Under the pieces are notes generated by a model. The model saw only the letters and a program-made list of their open reading frames with translations. It ran no database searches and was not told the origin of the DNA. Positions 1 to 11,099 of a stretch of DNA of 64,000 bases are shown here, in pieces (positions within the stretch are counted from its first letter, which is position 1; each line of letters begins with the position of its first letter). The position numbers and the translations under genes are program-made. Origin of the DNA: Antedon bifida (Eukaryota > Echinodermata > Crinoidea > Comatulida > Antedonidae); the NCBI GenBank assembly GCA_963402885.1, contig OY727095.1, forward strand, positions 27,843,001-27,907,000, written 5' to 3'.

Positions 1-1624
1 ATGCTTTGCTAATCATAAAATTGATAGTCCAAAATTATCTATTTGTGATAAGAAGAAACTTTGTATTGTGTATGATTGCACAAAACATTTTTGTAGGACA
101 TGTTCTGTTAGTTGATAGTAGTAATTTGTATTACATGATGAAGATTAAGTTTCAGGATAAAAAGGAGAAGAATTATAAAAATGATATTGAAAGAAAAAAT
201 GCGGCGGAGAAGTTCTTTTTCTTCGATTTCGAGTGTACACAAGAGACCGGTGAACACATTCCAAATCTCTGTGTTCTACAGAAATACTGTGTAGACTGTA
301 TCACCAGTGATGTGGATTCCGAAGAATGTGATGTTTGTGGGGAAAAGACTAAAATATTTTACGGTGATGACGCATGATTCCAGTTTTGTGAGTATGTATT
401 CAAAAAATATCCTTACGGTCATAATAATATTACATGCCTTGCTCATAACTATCAAGCTTATGATAGTTACTTTGTAATGCGTTATTTGTATTCATGTGGT
501 TTTGTTCCAGATGTCATAACTAATGGTCGTAAGATTCTTTCTACTAAAATTAAGGGTACTACTATTCGTTTCACACTGACTCTCTGTCATTTTTACCGAT
601 GGCTTTAACCAAACTACCTAAAACCTTTGGCATTAAAGAGTTAAAGAAGGGTTACTTTCCTCATAAATTTAACACCGTTGGTAATGCAAACTATTTTAGG
701 TCCATATCCCGGGGCTTCGATGTATGATCCCGACAAGATGTCTGAATCGGCCCGGAATGATTTTCTTATTTGGTACGAACAGAGGCGAGGTGAAATTTTC
801 GATTTAAAGAGTCAGCTAATTGATTATTGCGTTAGTGACGTGTACATTCTTAGGCGTTGTTGCTTATCATTTAGACACATATTCAAACGAGTAACTGTTC
901 TTGATAATGGTATAGATCAGGAAGGGGTCGATCTGTTTTCTAATTGTTTAATAACCAAAGCCTCAGCTTGTAATATTGTATTTTCTAGGAACTTTTTGAA
1001 GCCGAATACAATTGCTCCTTTTCCACCAGCAGATTACTTAACTACATAGACTCATTCTTTTGCTAGTATGGAGTGGTTAAGTTATGAATCGAATCGACGT
1101 GGAATCCATATTCATCATGCCCATAATGGTAATGAGAAATGCTTTGGTAGATATAAAGTTGATGGGGCTTCGTTTGAACCAAACTTAATATTTGAATTTA
1201 TGGGATGTTTATATCATGGCTGTACTAAGTGCTATCGTCCACAAGACAAAAATCCTTTCACTGGTCTAAGCGTGGCAGATTCATATCTACAAACAGAGAA
1301 AATCTTCTTATCTGCAACAGACGTTTCCTCAGTACCAGTATATTGAAATTTGGGAGCATGAGTGGAACAACATTAAGAAGTCCTTAACCCCTACGGAATT
1401 AGCCGTCATATTTGATGTACCTGCTATTCATCCTACACTTAACCCTCGAGAACTTTTTTTGGAGAAGAACCAATGCCGCTAGATTGTTTTACCAAGTTCA
1501 AGATGACGAGCAGATTAGCTATGTTGACTTCACTATAGCCTCTATCTGTACTGCAACAAATACGGAACATCCGACCGGACATCCTGAAAAGGTTCATACG
1601 ACCGAGACAGTTGATTTAGAATAG
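1..1624 (+). pseudogene. Polinton/Maverick-type family B DNA polymerase fragment (left palindrome arm)
   Basis: Broken coding sequence for the exonuclease half of a protein-primed family B DNA polymerase of the Polinton/Maverick kind. Visible parts in order: a DFECT exonuclease I motif near 225-240, an NYQAYDSYF exonuclease II-like motif near 445-475, and YCVSDVYIL (exonuclease III type) near 825-855. These are followed by the FEFMGCLYHGC segment near 1190-1225 that usually precedes the palm domain. Stops and frameshifts interrupt it (for example at 377, 606, 1049 and 1346), so it cannot encode an enzyme. It starts at the window edge. It is repeated in inverted orientation immediately downstream. 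The family assignment rests on motif order and is firm; the exact clade is not resolved. Confidence 0.8.
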
Positions 1625-2718
1625 GTGGGATTTGTTTGTGCCTACCGTCGCCCAATCTTGATTTATTTATCGATATTACAACACGACTGTTTGGGCGACG
1701 GAAGGCACAAACAAATACCACCTATTCTAAATCAACTGTCTCGGTCGTATGAACCTTTTCAGGATGTCCGGTCGGATGTTCCGTATTTGTTGCAGTACAG
1801 ATAGAGGCTATAGTGAAGTCAACATAGCTAATCTGCTCGTCATCTTGACGATGATAAGCAACAACGCCTAAGAATGTACACGTCACTAACGCAATAATCA
1901 ATTAGCTGACTCTTTAAATCGAAAATTTCACCTCGCCTCTGTTCGTACCAAATAAGAAAATCATTCCGGGCCGATTCAGACATCTTGTCGGGATCATACA
2001 TCGAAGCACCGGGATATGGACCTAAAATAGTTTGCATTACCAACGGTGTTAAATTTATGAGGAAAGTAACCCTTCTTTAACTCTTTAATGCCAAAGGTTT
2101 TAGGTAGTTTGGTTAAAGCCATCGGTAAAAATGACAGAGAGTCAATGTGAAACGAATAGTAGTACCCTTAATTTTAGTAGAAAGAATCTTACGACCATTA
2201 GTTATGACATCTGGAACAAAACCACATGAATACAAATAACGCATTACAAAGTAACTATCATAAGCTTGATAGTTATGAGCAAGGCATGTAGTATTATTAT
2301 GACCGTAAGGATATTTTTTGAATACATACTCACAAAACTGGAAGCATGCGTCATCACCGTAAAATATTTTAGTCTTTTCCCCACAAACATCACATTCTTC
2401 GGAATCCACATCACTGGTGATACAGTCTACACAGTATTTCTGTAGAACACAGAGATTTGGAATGTGTTCACCGGTCTCTTGTGTACACTCGAAATCGAAG
2501 AAAAAGAACTTCTCCGCCGCTTTTCTTTCAATATCATTTTTATAATTCTTCTCCTTTTTATCCTGAAACTTAATCTTCATCATGTAATACAAATGACTAC
2601 TATCAACTAACAGAACATGTCCTACAAAAATGTTTTGTGCAATCATACACAATACAAAGTTTCTTCTTATCACAAATAGATAATTTTGGACTATCAATTT
2701 TATGATTAGCAAAGCATT
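1..2718. repeat. Large palindrome built from the DNA polymerase pseudogene
   Basis: Bases 1-1654 are repeated in reverse complement at 1692-2718, around a spacer of about 37 bases. Base 1 pairs with about 2718, so the palindrome probably continues leftwards outside the window. The right arm lacks about 628 bases that the left arm keeps (left 871-1498). The missing piece is coding, so it was lost from the right arm. Apart from this the arms differ by only scattered bases, which points to a recent inverted duplication or to a palindrome kept alike by gene conversion. Confidence 0.9.
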
Positions 2719-3674
2719 TGTGATTCTTAAAAGAACGTCTACCGTCTTCACAATAAACCGAAGTAGCAGTATCGACAGTAGGAACACAGTCATGGGAACA
2801 ACAGAGTTCAAAAGTACACTTACATTTGTGATTGAACTTGACCGTATAACATTGAAAGCAAAGATTACAAAAATAGCGAACCTTCAAAAAAGGTGCTACT
2901 GAAACAATGGCATCATAATGTTTGTCATGATGATATAAATAAATTTGCTTTGCTCGGTACTCACCGCTAAATATCACTGTGTGGAGATTGTCCTTGGAAA
3001 TCACAACTATTTAGTAATCATACAATACCCTCTTAAAACGTTTAAGTTCCTCAATACCAGAAAGACCACGATTAACACCAGCTCTCAACATTAGTTGATT
3101 GGCTTCATGCTCTTGGAAATAAGACGGCTTCCTAAGTTGTTCCCATCTTTGGGTATTAACACCCTTTCTCTTCAATTCTCGAAATTCCGACAACCAAAGC
3201 CCTTGCACAACATATGTTTTCATCATCCTCTTTGCTTCTTATTAATGATCTGACGTTTAGGTGAACTAAATCTATTCCATGATTAAAAGACGGACCACCA
3301 CCAATAGGCATAGGCATATGTATAATGTTAAACACTAAATCATCACCTACTAAGATATTCATGTAAGATTGTAAAACTTTAGAAATAGCTGAAAACATAA
3401 CTTCAAATTCTCAATATTAACAGTATTCAGATCAATGACATCTTCTTCTGTATCAACTTCAACATCGTTATCATCCTCATCTCGAACTCTTTTCTGAAAA
3501 GATAAAACATAAATAAATAAATAAATAAAAATACAAACTATATAATTATTTATAACACATTTAAACATCATATATTTTTTATTTTAACATTAGTGATTAA
3601 TAATTTAGTATTTAATTTATTAGTAATTTAATACTTGATTTACTTACCATCTCTGCACCGTATTGCTGAATCAT
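1692..3674 (-). pseudogene. Polinton-type DNA polymerase B, N-terminal half (broken)
   Basis: Reading right to left, this is the N-terminal half of the same polymerase. A short first exon (3648-3674, starting MIQQYGAEM) ends at a GTAAGT donor. An intron (3494-3647) ends in a pyrimidine-rich stretch and CAG. Then come an acidic segment, the IGGGPSFNHGIDL region near 3260-3300, and CCARALVVG near 3200. A cysteine-rich block (2603-3004, with HYDAIVSVAPFL and several CxxC pairs) and the DFECT exonuclease I motif near 2495 follow. Frameshifts near 3396, 3160 and 2600 break the frame. The right palindrome arm removes the sequence after exonuclease III. The intron is inferred from splice-site sequence only. 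Confidence 0.75.
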
Positions 3675-3679
3675 TTTAT

Positions 3680-4330
3680 TATTAGATTTGTAATAATCCT
3701 ATATATATATATATAAATATTTATTTCTCTTTTTACCTAAAAAAATTGTTTTACAACAATTGTTATACATGTAGTGAAAAAAAAAGAAAATTAAAATAAA
3801 TGATTAGTAAGTGACTATTCAGTAGAATTATACCTTTTGTAAAAAATAAAAGAAAAAAAACACTATTACAAAAAAAATATTGAAAGCTATATAAATAATA
3901 TACATTTTTTTTTCTTTTTAAAAAAATAGTTTGACATTTTTTTTTTTTTTTGATAAACATTTATACATTTTATTTTATTTATTTAATACAGTAAACTCAT
4001 TTAAAACGTATAGTATTACATACAAAATGCTCAATTGCTAACACAAATTTTTACACATTTTTTTTTTATTTTGATGAACAATTTTACAATTTTTTTTTTT
4101 TTTTTTATTGTTTACACATTTTTTTTTACAAATTATTTACACATTTTTTATGTTAAAAAAAGTTTACACATTTTTTTTTATGTTCAAAAAATATTTACAC
4201 AATTTTTTTAATGTTCAAAAATGTTTACACATTTTTTTTTATGTTCAAAAATGTTTACAAAAAAACTTAGGAAATTTGGTTAACTTTTGGGGACCAACCC
4301 ACGTACCATTTCACTCACTGTTTTAAAATT
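3680..4330. repeat. AT-rich stretch with a roughly 30-bp tandem repeat
   Basis: Very AT-rich DNA with long runs of A and T. From about 4105 to 4262 a unit of about 30 bases containing ATGTTCAAAAATGTTTACAC recurs roughly five times with varying T-run length. The reading frames here are low-complexity artefacts. No gene is seen. Confidence 0.7.
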
Positions 4331-4368
4331 GATTAATTTTGAATTTTGATAGTTTACGGTAAAACCCT

Positions 4369-5615
4369 TTACCTTACAGACCGTTTTACCGGGTCTAACA
4401 TGTAAGCATAATGTTTTGGTCCCCCAGAAACAAAAGTGGAGATATAATTTCTATCGTTAGGGCTAATTGTATTGGTTAATTCCCCATAATTATCACAAAG
4501 TGGTGGTCGCCATCCTCCAGCTTTAGATGTAAATACACAAGAATCGGTGTCGTAGTACAGCACACGGTCTTGAAACTTTTCCAATAAGTCGTAGAGCTTT
4601 AGCCTTGCTGTACCAGTAGTAAATGCCGCCATAACAACATTCACTGTCTTGTTTACCTTTACAAATTGTTGTTCGTCTTATATTATATATATTTCATTTC
4701 TGCTAAATCGTCATTGATAAAGTTCATCATCATTTACAATAACTTTTTGGTCCGAAACATTGTCATAAATGTCATTTGTTTCAGAGGTAAATAAAGTTCT
4801 TGTCAAATTTTCCCTCTGTCCAAATTTTCCCCAGAAGGAATTTAGCATAAGTTTTGCCAAGATCGGTAGACCAGCATTGTAGGCAATAGAGTCTAGTTTA
4901 ATATTTTCATTTTTTCGTAATCTTTAATGTACTTATCTTTCTGCTTATCCGTTAAACACCAATCAGGCCATCCAGAATCTTCTTGCTTTAATTTAAGAAA
5001 ACTCCGTTGATACCCATCTCCCCGTAAGGCATCTTTCATTTTCATCTTGGTTGCATGATTCCTGACACATATTATCAACACATGTTCGACATAAAGGAAA
5101 CATAAGGAAGAAGAGGGTGAAGCAGCTTTTTTGGAGGACTAACTGTGCATTGAACCAGACCAAAATACTCACGAATATCTGTAGACATACCTTTGAAAGC
5201 TAACTTTTCATGATGTCCGATCGGATATGTTCCGTATTTGTTGCAGTACGGATAAAGGCCAGTGAAGTCAACATAGCTAATCTGCTCATCATCTAACTTG
5301 GTAAAACAATCTAGCGGTATTGGTTCTCCCTCTAAAAAAAAAATTCTCGAGTGTTAAGTGTAGGATGAATAGCAGGTACATCAAATGTGACTGCTAATTC
5401 CGTAGGGGTTAAGGACTTCTTAATGTTGTTCCACTTATGCTCCTAAATTTCAATATACTAGTACTGAGGAAACGTCTGTTTCAGATAAGAAGATTTTCTC
5501 TATGTTTGTAGATATGAATCTGCCTTGCTACATCCAATAAATTCAAATAAGAAGTTTGGTTCAAACGAAGCCCCATTAACTTTATATCTACCAAAGCATT
5601 TCTCATTACCATTAC
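4369..5615 (-). pseudogene. Polinton-type DNA polymerase B, palm/C-terminal half (broken)
   Basis: Read right to left, this carries the polymerase half. The order is FGRYKVNGASFEPN near 5590, then YVDFTGLYPYC near 5265 (motif A, DxxxLYP type). Next is AKLMLNSFWGKFG near 4840 (motif B, NSFxGKFG type), then YYDTDS near 4550 (motif C, with both catalytic aspartates). Several frameshifts and stops separate these parts, so it is inactive. Its beginning overlaps in content with both palindrome arms, so the polymerase gene is present at least three times in 5.6 kb. On this strand the C-terminal half lies upstream of the N-terminal half, so the two pieces are not one collinear gene. Confidence 0.8.
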
Positions 5616-6240
5616 GGGCGTAATTTAGACTAAAATAATCATAAAGATTTTAGCTTTACAATGGTACCAAGAACGATTTTCAAATCGCAATATGTAAATC
5701 GTAATAGTAAAATAAAAGTAACCCACTTTTTGAGTTTTTCGTAGTTTCGCGCAAGAAAGTCGAGATATTCGCGATTTTGTACAAGACATCACAATAGGAA
5801 AATATCGCCCGGTGAGATCAACAAACAACGAAAAAGTTACTTACACGGCAACGATAGGCCTATAAAAACAAGTTATCACTATCGAAAAATGTATTACATT
5901 TATAAATCATAAATCTTACATCAATGTTTCGCCAAAATCCACATAGTAAAGACACCAGGCCTAGTTAACCAGGCCTAAAGTTGGTCCGGAACCGTTTTAC
6001 GACTAGGCCTAGGCCTCTAGGCTAGCCTAGTACTACTAGCCTAGTAAACTGATGATAATATCCATACCATTTCTAAACAAGTTTGTTGCGTGAAACTCGG
6101 TCACTTACAGTGAAACACCAAAACAATTAGGGTATACATACAATAATAAAATTAAAGACTTCATATTGAAAATGACTCCATTATTTTTTATTCAGATAAC
6201 AAACAAACATGCCAATCCACAAAAACCTTAAGTTTTGGAT
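5616..6240. other. Unassigned region with AGGCCTA cluster
   Basis: No gene is recognised. Bases about 5957-6052 hold a dense cluster of AGGCCTA/TAGGCTAG palindromic words. The same words cluster again near 7654-7680, 14850-14930 and 52180-52260. Confidence 0.5.
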
Positions 6241-6287
6241 AGCGACTCTGAGTCGCTATTCAATCGAGTTCGAACAATACCATGAAA

Positions 6288-6359
6288 GCCCCAGTGGTCT
6301 AATGGTTAGGACATCTGCATATCAAGCAGGCGGTCCGAGTTCGAGTCTCGGTTGGGGCG
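6288..6359 (+). tRNA. tRNA-like gene, anticodon ATC (or head of a tRNA-derived repeat)
   Basis: A full cloverleaf of 72 bases can be drawn. The acceptor stem GCCCCAG/TTGGGGC pairs at all seven positions, with one G-T. The anticodon stem is 6314-6318/6326-6330, the anticodon loop is ATATCAA, and the T stem CCGAG/CTCGG is perfect. Box A (TGGTCTAATGG) and box B-like sequence (AGTTCGAGTCT) are present, and a TTTTT terminator begins three bases downstream. The anticodon ATC would read GAT (Asp), but animal tRNA-Asp uses GTC, so decoding use is doubtful. About 40 bases upstream and 35 downstream are shared with copies near 25.4 and 25.7 kb. That favours a dispersed repeat that carries a tRNA head. 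Confidence 0.65.
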
Positions 6360-6435
6360 ACTTTTTCTCATTCTCACAGATTTCCTCATCTTACCTTCAC
6401 TTAAAATTCATCATATCCCCTTAGGTCGCTCTTAT

Positions 6436-6800
6436 GACTAGGCCTAGGGTAAGTAGTGATGCTAATTTTAAGATCGATTAATATTCTTTGAAAATTGAAA
6501 AGTATCAGCAGTAACATATTACAGCATTTTTATTGACAAATTGACAAAATATATTGAACAAATTAAACGTGCATTTCACCAATAAATGCATTAAATGTAG
6601 ACGCATTTTAGCCCTCTATTGTTGTTGCTCTTTTGGCGCTACATAGAAACGAAAAATTTGAAAGATGAGTATGCGAAAGTGTGCAAGAAACACGTCTGTA
6701 AAATCACCAATTTTTATTTATAAATATTTATTTGTTACTTTTTATGTGAATCACTTTCATAAAAGTACTTATGAGGCCTAATTCTAAGTGTGGTATTCAG
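6436..6800 (+). repeat. Dispersed repeat, copy 1 of an inverted pair
   Basis: About 365 bases that reappear in reverse complement at about 17935-18297. Shared landmarks include GCATTTTAGCCCTCTATTG with a following GCTCTTTTGGCGC, AAAAGTAAC, and the AGTGTGGTATTC end. No reading frame is conserved, so this is probably a non-coding mobile element of unknown class. Confidence 0.7.
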
Positions 6801-7164
6801 AATATTAAAGTTAGTTGAATTATTTTGGAGTCAAAATACAATGCAGGCGAGAAAGGTAAATACCCCCTGAAACCAACGCAATGGAGTAAATATATATCAA
6901 CAAACAAACCGTCCAGTTTATTTGTTGTGAAACAAAGGTATATATTACATAGCCTATGTAAATACGTGAACGTGATTGGTTGAAACTGCGTCACATGACT
7001 ACCGCTGCGAGGATCGTAAATCGTATATATCCTCGAGAACGATGATATTGATATTATCGTGTCCCCTGTCATTAAACATATACATTCTCGAGTTCGATGA
7101 TATTGACTGTGTAATTTTCGTGTGGCAACACTCGCGTTTGCCGATAAATAAACAAAAGTCATCT

Positions 7165-7236
7165 ACTGGATCTTGAACCTGGGTGGAATTGTCACTCCAT
7201 CGCAAGACAACGCTTCTACCGTTGCGCCACGCAGCT
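7165..7236 (-). repeat. tRNA-derived SINE head
   Basis: On the minus strand TGGCGCAACGG (7219-7229) fits a Pol III box A, and GGTTCAAGATCC (7168-7179) fits box B with one extra base. Spacing is normal for a tRNA. Stems are imperfect, so this is more likely the promoter head of a short interspersed element than a working tRNA gene. Upstream on the plus strand, 7024-7051 and 7079-7107 are diverged direct repeats containing CTCGAG and GATGATATTGA. Confidence 0.5.
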
Positions 7237-7443
7237 TGCTTGAAGAAATTAATCATCTAAACTATTTAAACTATGCATACATAGTCCTCATTGTTATTAG
7301 TCCTCATTTATTAGCCCTCATTTGTTATTAGTCCTCCCTAAATGTGATGAAACACCGTTTGTGATTGGTCAATACTCACGGTAGTCACTTAGTAACTAGT
7401 ACGCGCTGAACATCCGGTGATTTGGCTCCTCGAAGAGAAGACG

Positions 7444-7599
7444 ATGAATTGTTTATTCGGCCTACCTGATTATAATATTATTATTAATAGGCTTATTGAT
7501 GGAAATTCTTCTGTTAATTTAAACGACCTAGGCCTAAGTGAATATTTTATTGCCAAGGAATCATTAATTAGTAATTATCTGTATATTATTCTTCGCAAG
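7444..7599 (+). CDS. Candidate first coding exon, unknown protein
   Basis: An open frame of 52 codons starting MNCLFGLPDYN and ending in ILRK exactly at an AAG|GTAAGG donor (phase 0). Upstream are a CCAAT-type box (GATTGGTC near 7360) and a short untranslated leader, as expected for a 5' exon. I do not recognise the protein and see no matching downstream exon. It could be the first exon of a host gene or of a transposase, or a chance frame. Confidence 0.25.
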
Positions 7600-7747
7600 G
7601 TAAGGTGGTGTCTAGGCAGGCTTGTTTACATACAATACAAATACTATAGAAGGCCTAGGCCTAGCCTAGCTTCACCCAACCCAGCAGACTTGTTCTTGGC
7701 TATATAATATATATGTGAATACGTGATATCGCCTTTTATATCGGTTA

Positions 7748-7880
7748 AATATAAGATTTGACATCCCCTCGGGAATGATATTATGTTCTCGGGGAATATA
7801 TTTCCCTCAGCTGGCGCTTCGGGAAATATATATTCCCTCGAACATAATATAATTCACTCGGGGATGTCAAATCTTATATT
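7748..7880. repeat. Short foldback element
   Basis: An imperfect inverted repeat. Arm 7748-7806 (AATATAAGATTTGACATCCC onward) pairs with 7820-7880 around a spacer of about 13 bases. Only four or five positions mismatch within the first 30 bases. No coding capacity; it resembles a miniature foldback element. Confidence 0.75.
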
Positions 7881-8064
7881 TTATAACCTCTAAGCAGTCA
7901 ATATCTGTATAATATTTACTCAACAGGCGAAAATATTGTGAGTTTATTTCTGTTTGTGATAAGTATTTAAATAAATTTATGGTAAAAAGCATTAATAAAT
8001 GTAACCTACTATGTTTAAAATTGTGTATAGATAAACAATTATTGTTTTTAAGCTGTCGTATATC

Positions 8065-8152
8065 TTAGAATTTGTAATCTTAGGTCTTGGATCTTAGGTT
8101 TCGTGATCTTAGGTCTTAGGAGATCTTAGCTTTCGTGATCTTAGGTTTCGTG
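8065..8152 (+). repeat. Short degenerate tandem repeat (ATCTTAGGTTTCGTG)
   Basis: Words such as GATCTTAGGT, CTTAGGTTTCGTG and GATCTTAGCTTTCGTG recur about six times in under 100 bases. It is a small local repeat with no gene. Confidence 0.6.
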
Positions 8153-8555
8153 ACACCCGCCTGAGGTACATAGTTTATTACATTAGTTTGTATCACGAAC
8201 TCGTAGAACACATTTAATTAATTTTACGGTGAACATAAATGAAATCCAAATCGTTTTCTTGTAGTCGTTCTAGGACTTGTCTTCTTGAAAATTCTAGCGC
8301 TGGGCGCTAAGGATAGGCATAGTTTTGCAATTTTTCTTGTATTTTACTGTATTTTCGCACCTAACTTGAAACTCCAATTTAAAAACATTTAAAAACAACG
8401 CAAGTGATATGTTGACAAGAGATGGATTATTTAAACTATTGCTTGTCATCGTATTGGTGAATTCTTGCGTCATTGCGTTGCATTCTTCCCACTAGGACGC
8501 CTCAATGTTGGTGATCGAATGTGCAGTTTTGAACGTCTGTGCGGTGCGTCCTAGT

Positions 8556-8979
8556 AGTCAGGTGGCTTAGCGACTAAAACGTTACACGGTGGACAAAAGC
8601 ACCAAATTTGGCATGAGGCTTCTTTTAGGCGTACTAATTGATTTTTGCCTAGGAGCCACCCGATCAGCTTCCGATTTTCCAATATGGCCGCCAAAATCCA
8701 AAATGGCTGCCAGTAAATTGGTATATCGTATATCTCTGGCTGTAAAAGTTACAAATAGACAAATAATGTACTGAATCGAGAATTTCTGAGGTCAGTAAAA
8801 CCGATTCAGGAAATATTATATAAAGTGAGTTCCAAGATGGCGCCCAAAAATAAATTACGACCAGAGTGGCTCCTAGGCAAAAATCTATTGGTAGGTCCCA
8901 ACGAAGCTCCATGCCAAATTTGGCGCTTTTGTCCACCGTGTAACGATTTCCTCATTTTTTGTTGTTAAGCCACCTGACT
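8556..8979. mobile_element. Non-autonomous TIR element (MITE/foldback)
   Basis: Long terminal inverted repeats: the left end GTCAGGTGGCTTAGCGAC is matched by the right end read in reverse, GTCAGGTGGCTTAACAAC. Inner arms share CGTTACACGGTGGACAAAAG, CCAAATTTGGCAT and GATTTTTGCCTAGGAGCCAC. The two antisense reading frames that both start MDKS are simply the two arms. TA flanks both ends, so a TA target duplication is plausible. The centre contains AATATGGCCGCCAAAATCC and related words. No transposase is encoded. Confidence 0.8.
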
Positions 8980-8989
8980 ATAGTGGTAA

Positions 8990-9320
8990 CCAAGCCTTAC
9001 AGTGTGCACAGAGATCTTGAATGGTCATGTAAGATGCGAACTTAGGAGCCAAAATACACATACAGCGTGCAAAAGACTACCGCTAAAAAGTGTATTGTTG
9101 GTTCATTCAATAGGACCTAGTAATACCTAAGAACACTACAACTAAAACATTAAATTACTAATATCAGTCCAGGAAAATAACAATACAGCCATGTTCAATG
9201 ATATTTAAATGTTTAATGAAAGGTTGAAAAAGTGTTGTTTATCACAGAATCTTATAGGCTAGGCAATCTATCTAAACAAGAAATATTTTTTACAAAAAAC
9301 GCTGCTCGCTTATTGACGTA
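8990..9320. other. No recognisable feature
   Basis: I see no open frame, RNA or clear repeat in this interval. Confidence 0.5.
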
Positions 9321-9326
9321 ACAGTT

Positions 9327-9480
9327 TTAAAGATATATGGTCCCTCTTGTTTTTGAATATGTCATTTTATTGTCACATAATAGTTATTTACCTGAACAAA
9401 TGTAATTAAAAGCAAAAAATACTTCAATTGTCTGTCAGACAATGGTTTTTGAGTTATAATTAAACGTTTCTTTTCTCGTT
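9327..9480 (+). mobile_element. Fragment of a TTAA-flanked MITE family
   Basis: It begins TTAAAGATATATGGTCCC, which matches the left end of the complete element at 37624-37966 (TTAAAGATATATTGTCCC). Diverged copies of the inner landmarks TTACCTGAA and TGTCTGTCAGACAATGG follow. The right end is not found. From about 9480 to 9930 I see nothing else. Confidence 0.5.
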
Positions 9481-9932
9481 TTATAATGTGGATTTGTTAC
9501 AGAAGTGAATAACTTTGATATGAAACAGACTCAATTTAGTTTATTTTATTGCTAAGGTCAAGTCTGGAGGTCACTTCATCACGCCTTATAGATACTTCAA
9601 GTGTGAAGTATCATATTACAAACAAAAACTTTCATGGACTGTTTTGATAATAATTCAATGATTATCTGACAGCGAAATACAGTATTGTCATGGGACTCAT
9701 AAATACCAGAAATACAGTTGGTACCTATAAATTATAGTCGAGTTTCCATTTTAACAAAAATGTCAAAGTGTAGTACTATAACTGCTGCTTGATTTCATCT
9801 AATAAATGAGTCATCTCGTGTGACGTAGCGGGCTAGAGCAGCAGCGTGAAAAAACAGCCCAAAGTGAAACAAATTGCAAACAGAGATTTTTCTTTTTTAA
9901 ATATAATATAATGAGGAGATCAAAATTTCAGC

Positions 9933-10672
9933 ATCACACCTCTGTCACTCATCACAATGATATGCAAATTAGCTTAAATATGCAAATTAGGGTGAAATTA
10001 CAGGGTTATGATATCTCAAAAACTACTAGTCCGAGAGAGTTAATTTTTCTCTGCTTTATTTAGAATGTACATATTTATATTTGCTCTAATAAAACATTTT
10101 ACGAAAAAATGACCGGAAGTACAACATTTCACCCTCGACCCCATTTCTCAATGTTTGCATACACAATGTGACTAAAATGTCTGTAGAGACTTTATTTTGC
10201 CATCAAATGACCCAGATATAGGTTCCTATTAGCCAGAATAGGACCACTTGGTACTTCCCAAAATCACACCTTTGTCACACACCTCGAAAGTATGCAAATT
10301 AGTAGTACAAGTACAAATATGCAAATAAGGGAGAAAATTACAGTTTTCCTATATCTCGAAAACTACTAATGCTAGAAAGTTGATTTTTTTTACAGCCGGA
10401 TTCAGAATGTACATATTTCTATTTGCTCCAATGAAAATGACCGGAAGTATGACATTTGACCCTCGACCTCATTTCTCAATATTGCATATATAATGAAACT
10501 AAAATGTCTTTAGAGACTTTGTTCTGTCCTCAAATGACTCGGATACAGGTTTCTAATAGCCAACATAGGACTGTTTAGTAAATCTCAAAATCACACCTTT
10601 TTCACTTCCTCCAAAGTATGCAAATTATTAGTACAAGTTATATGAAATATGCAAATTAAAGGTTCTTATATA
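9933..10672 (+). repeat. Tandem repeat, unit about 327-330 bp
   Basis: ATCACACC starts recur at 9933, 10263 and 10590, giving periods of 330 and 327. Each unit repeats the order: ATGCAAAT octamers, ATCTCGAAAACTACTA, AGAATGTACATATTTNTATT, GACCGGAAGTA, GACCCTCGACC, TTTAGAGACTTTGTT. Units are about 75-85% alike. The third unit is cut by the element at 10673-15347 and resumes at 15350-15650. This is probably a small satellite or a tandem array of a non-autonomous element. Confidence 0.8.
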
Positions 10673-11099
10673 TGAAGAGCTGATATGCAAAAAGGCTTGT
10701 GTTCATTTAAAAAAAAAAAATGAGTTTAACATAATATATATTTTTAGGCTGTTGTGAATGCTATCATATAAGATAGGTTTTGTGGTGTAAAAAGTTTTCT
10801 GTCCCACAGGAAATGGCCTGTGAAATTTGAGTTGTTCTGCAAAAAGGCTTCTATCCTTTTTCTTTGTTATGCAAAAGAGCTTCTGTCCAAGAACAGCGCC
10901 CTCTATTGTGATTTATCCAATAAGATAGACTAAATGTGACAAGCCTTTCACACATCACTGATTCAGGGTTACAACATGTGGTATACACATTACTTTCGGA
11001 AATTTTTATAATTAAAGATAATAATGAAGATGCCAAAATCATTACCTTTTTAATGGTAAAGTAGGTAACATGATTAAAGGGGGAGATCCAATTACTAAC

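Noticed and set aside
6209..6424. Protein-coding frame over the tRNA-like sequence
   Set aside because: The same peptide pattern (ESPSGLMVR, PSSSLGWGDFFSFSQISS) recurs at 25.7 kb only because the tRNA-like repeat recurs.
8589..8936. Two antisense proteins both starting MDKS and containing FCLGAT
   Set aside because: They are the two arms of an inverted repeat read on opposite strands.
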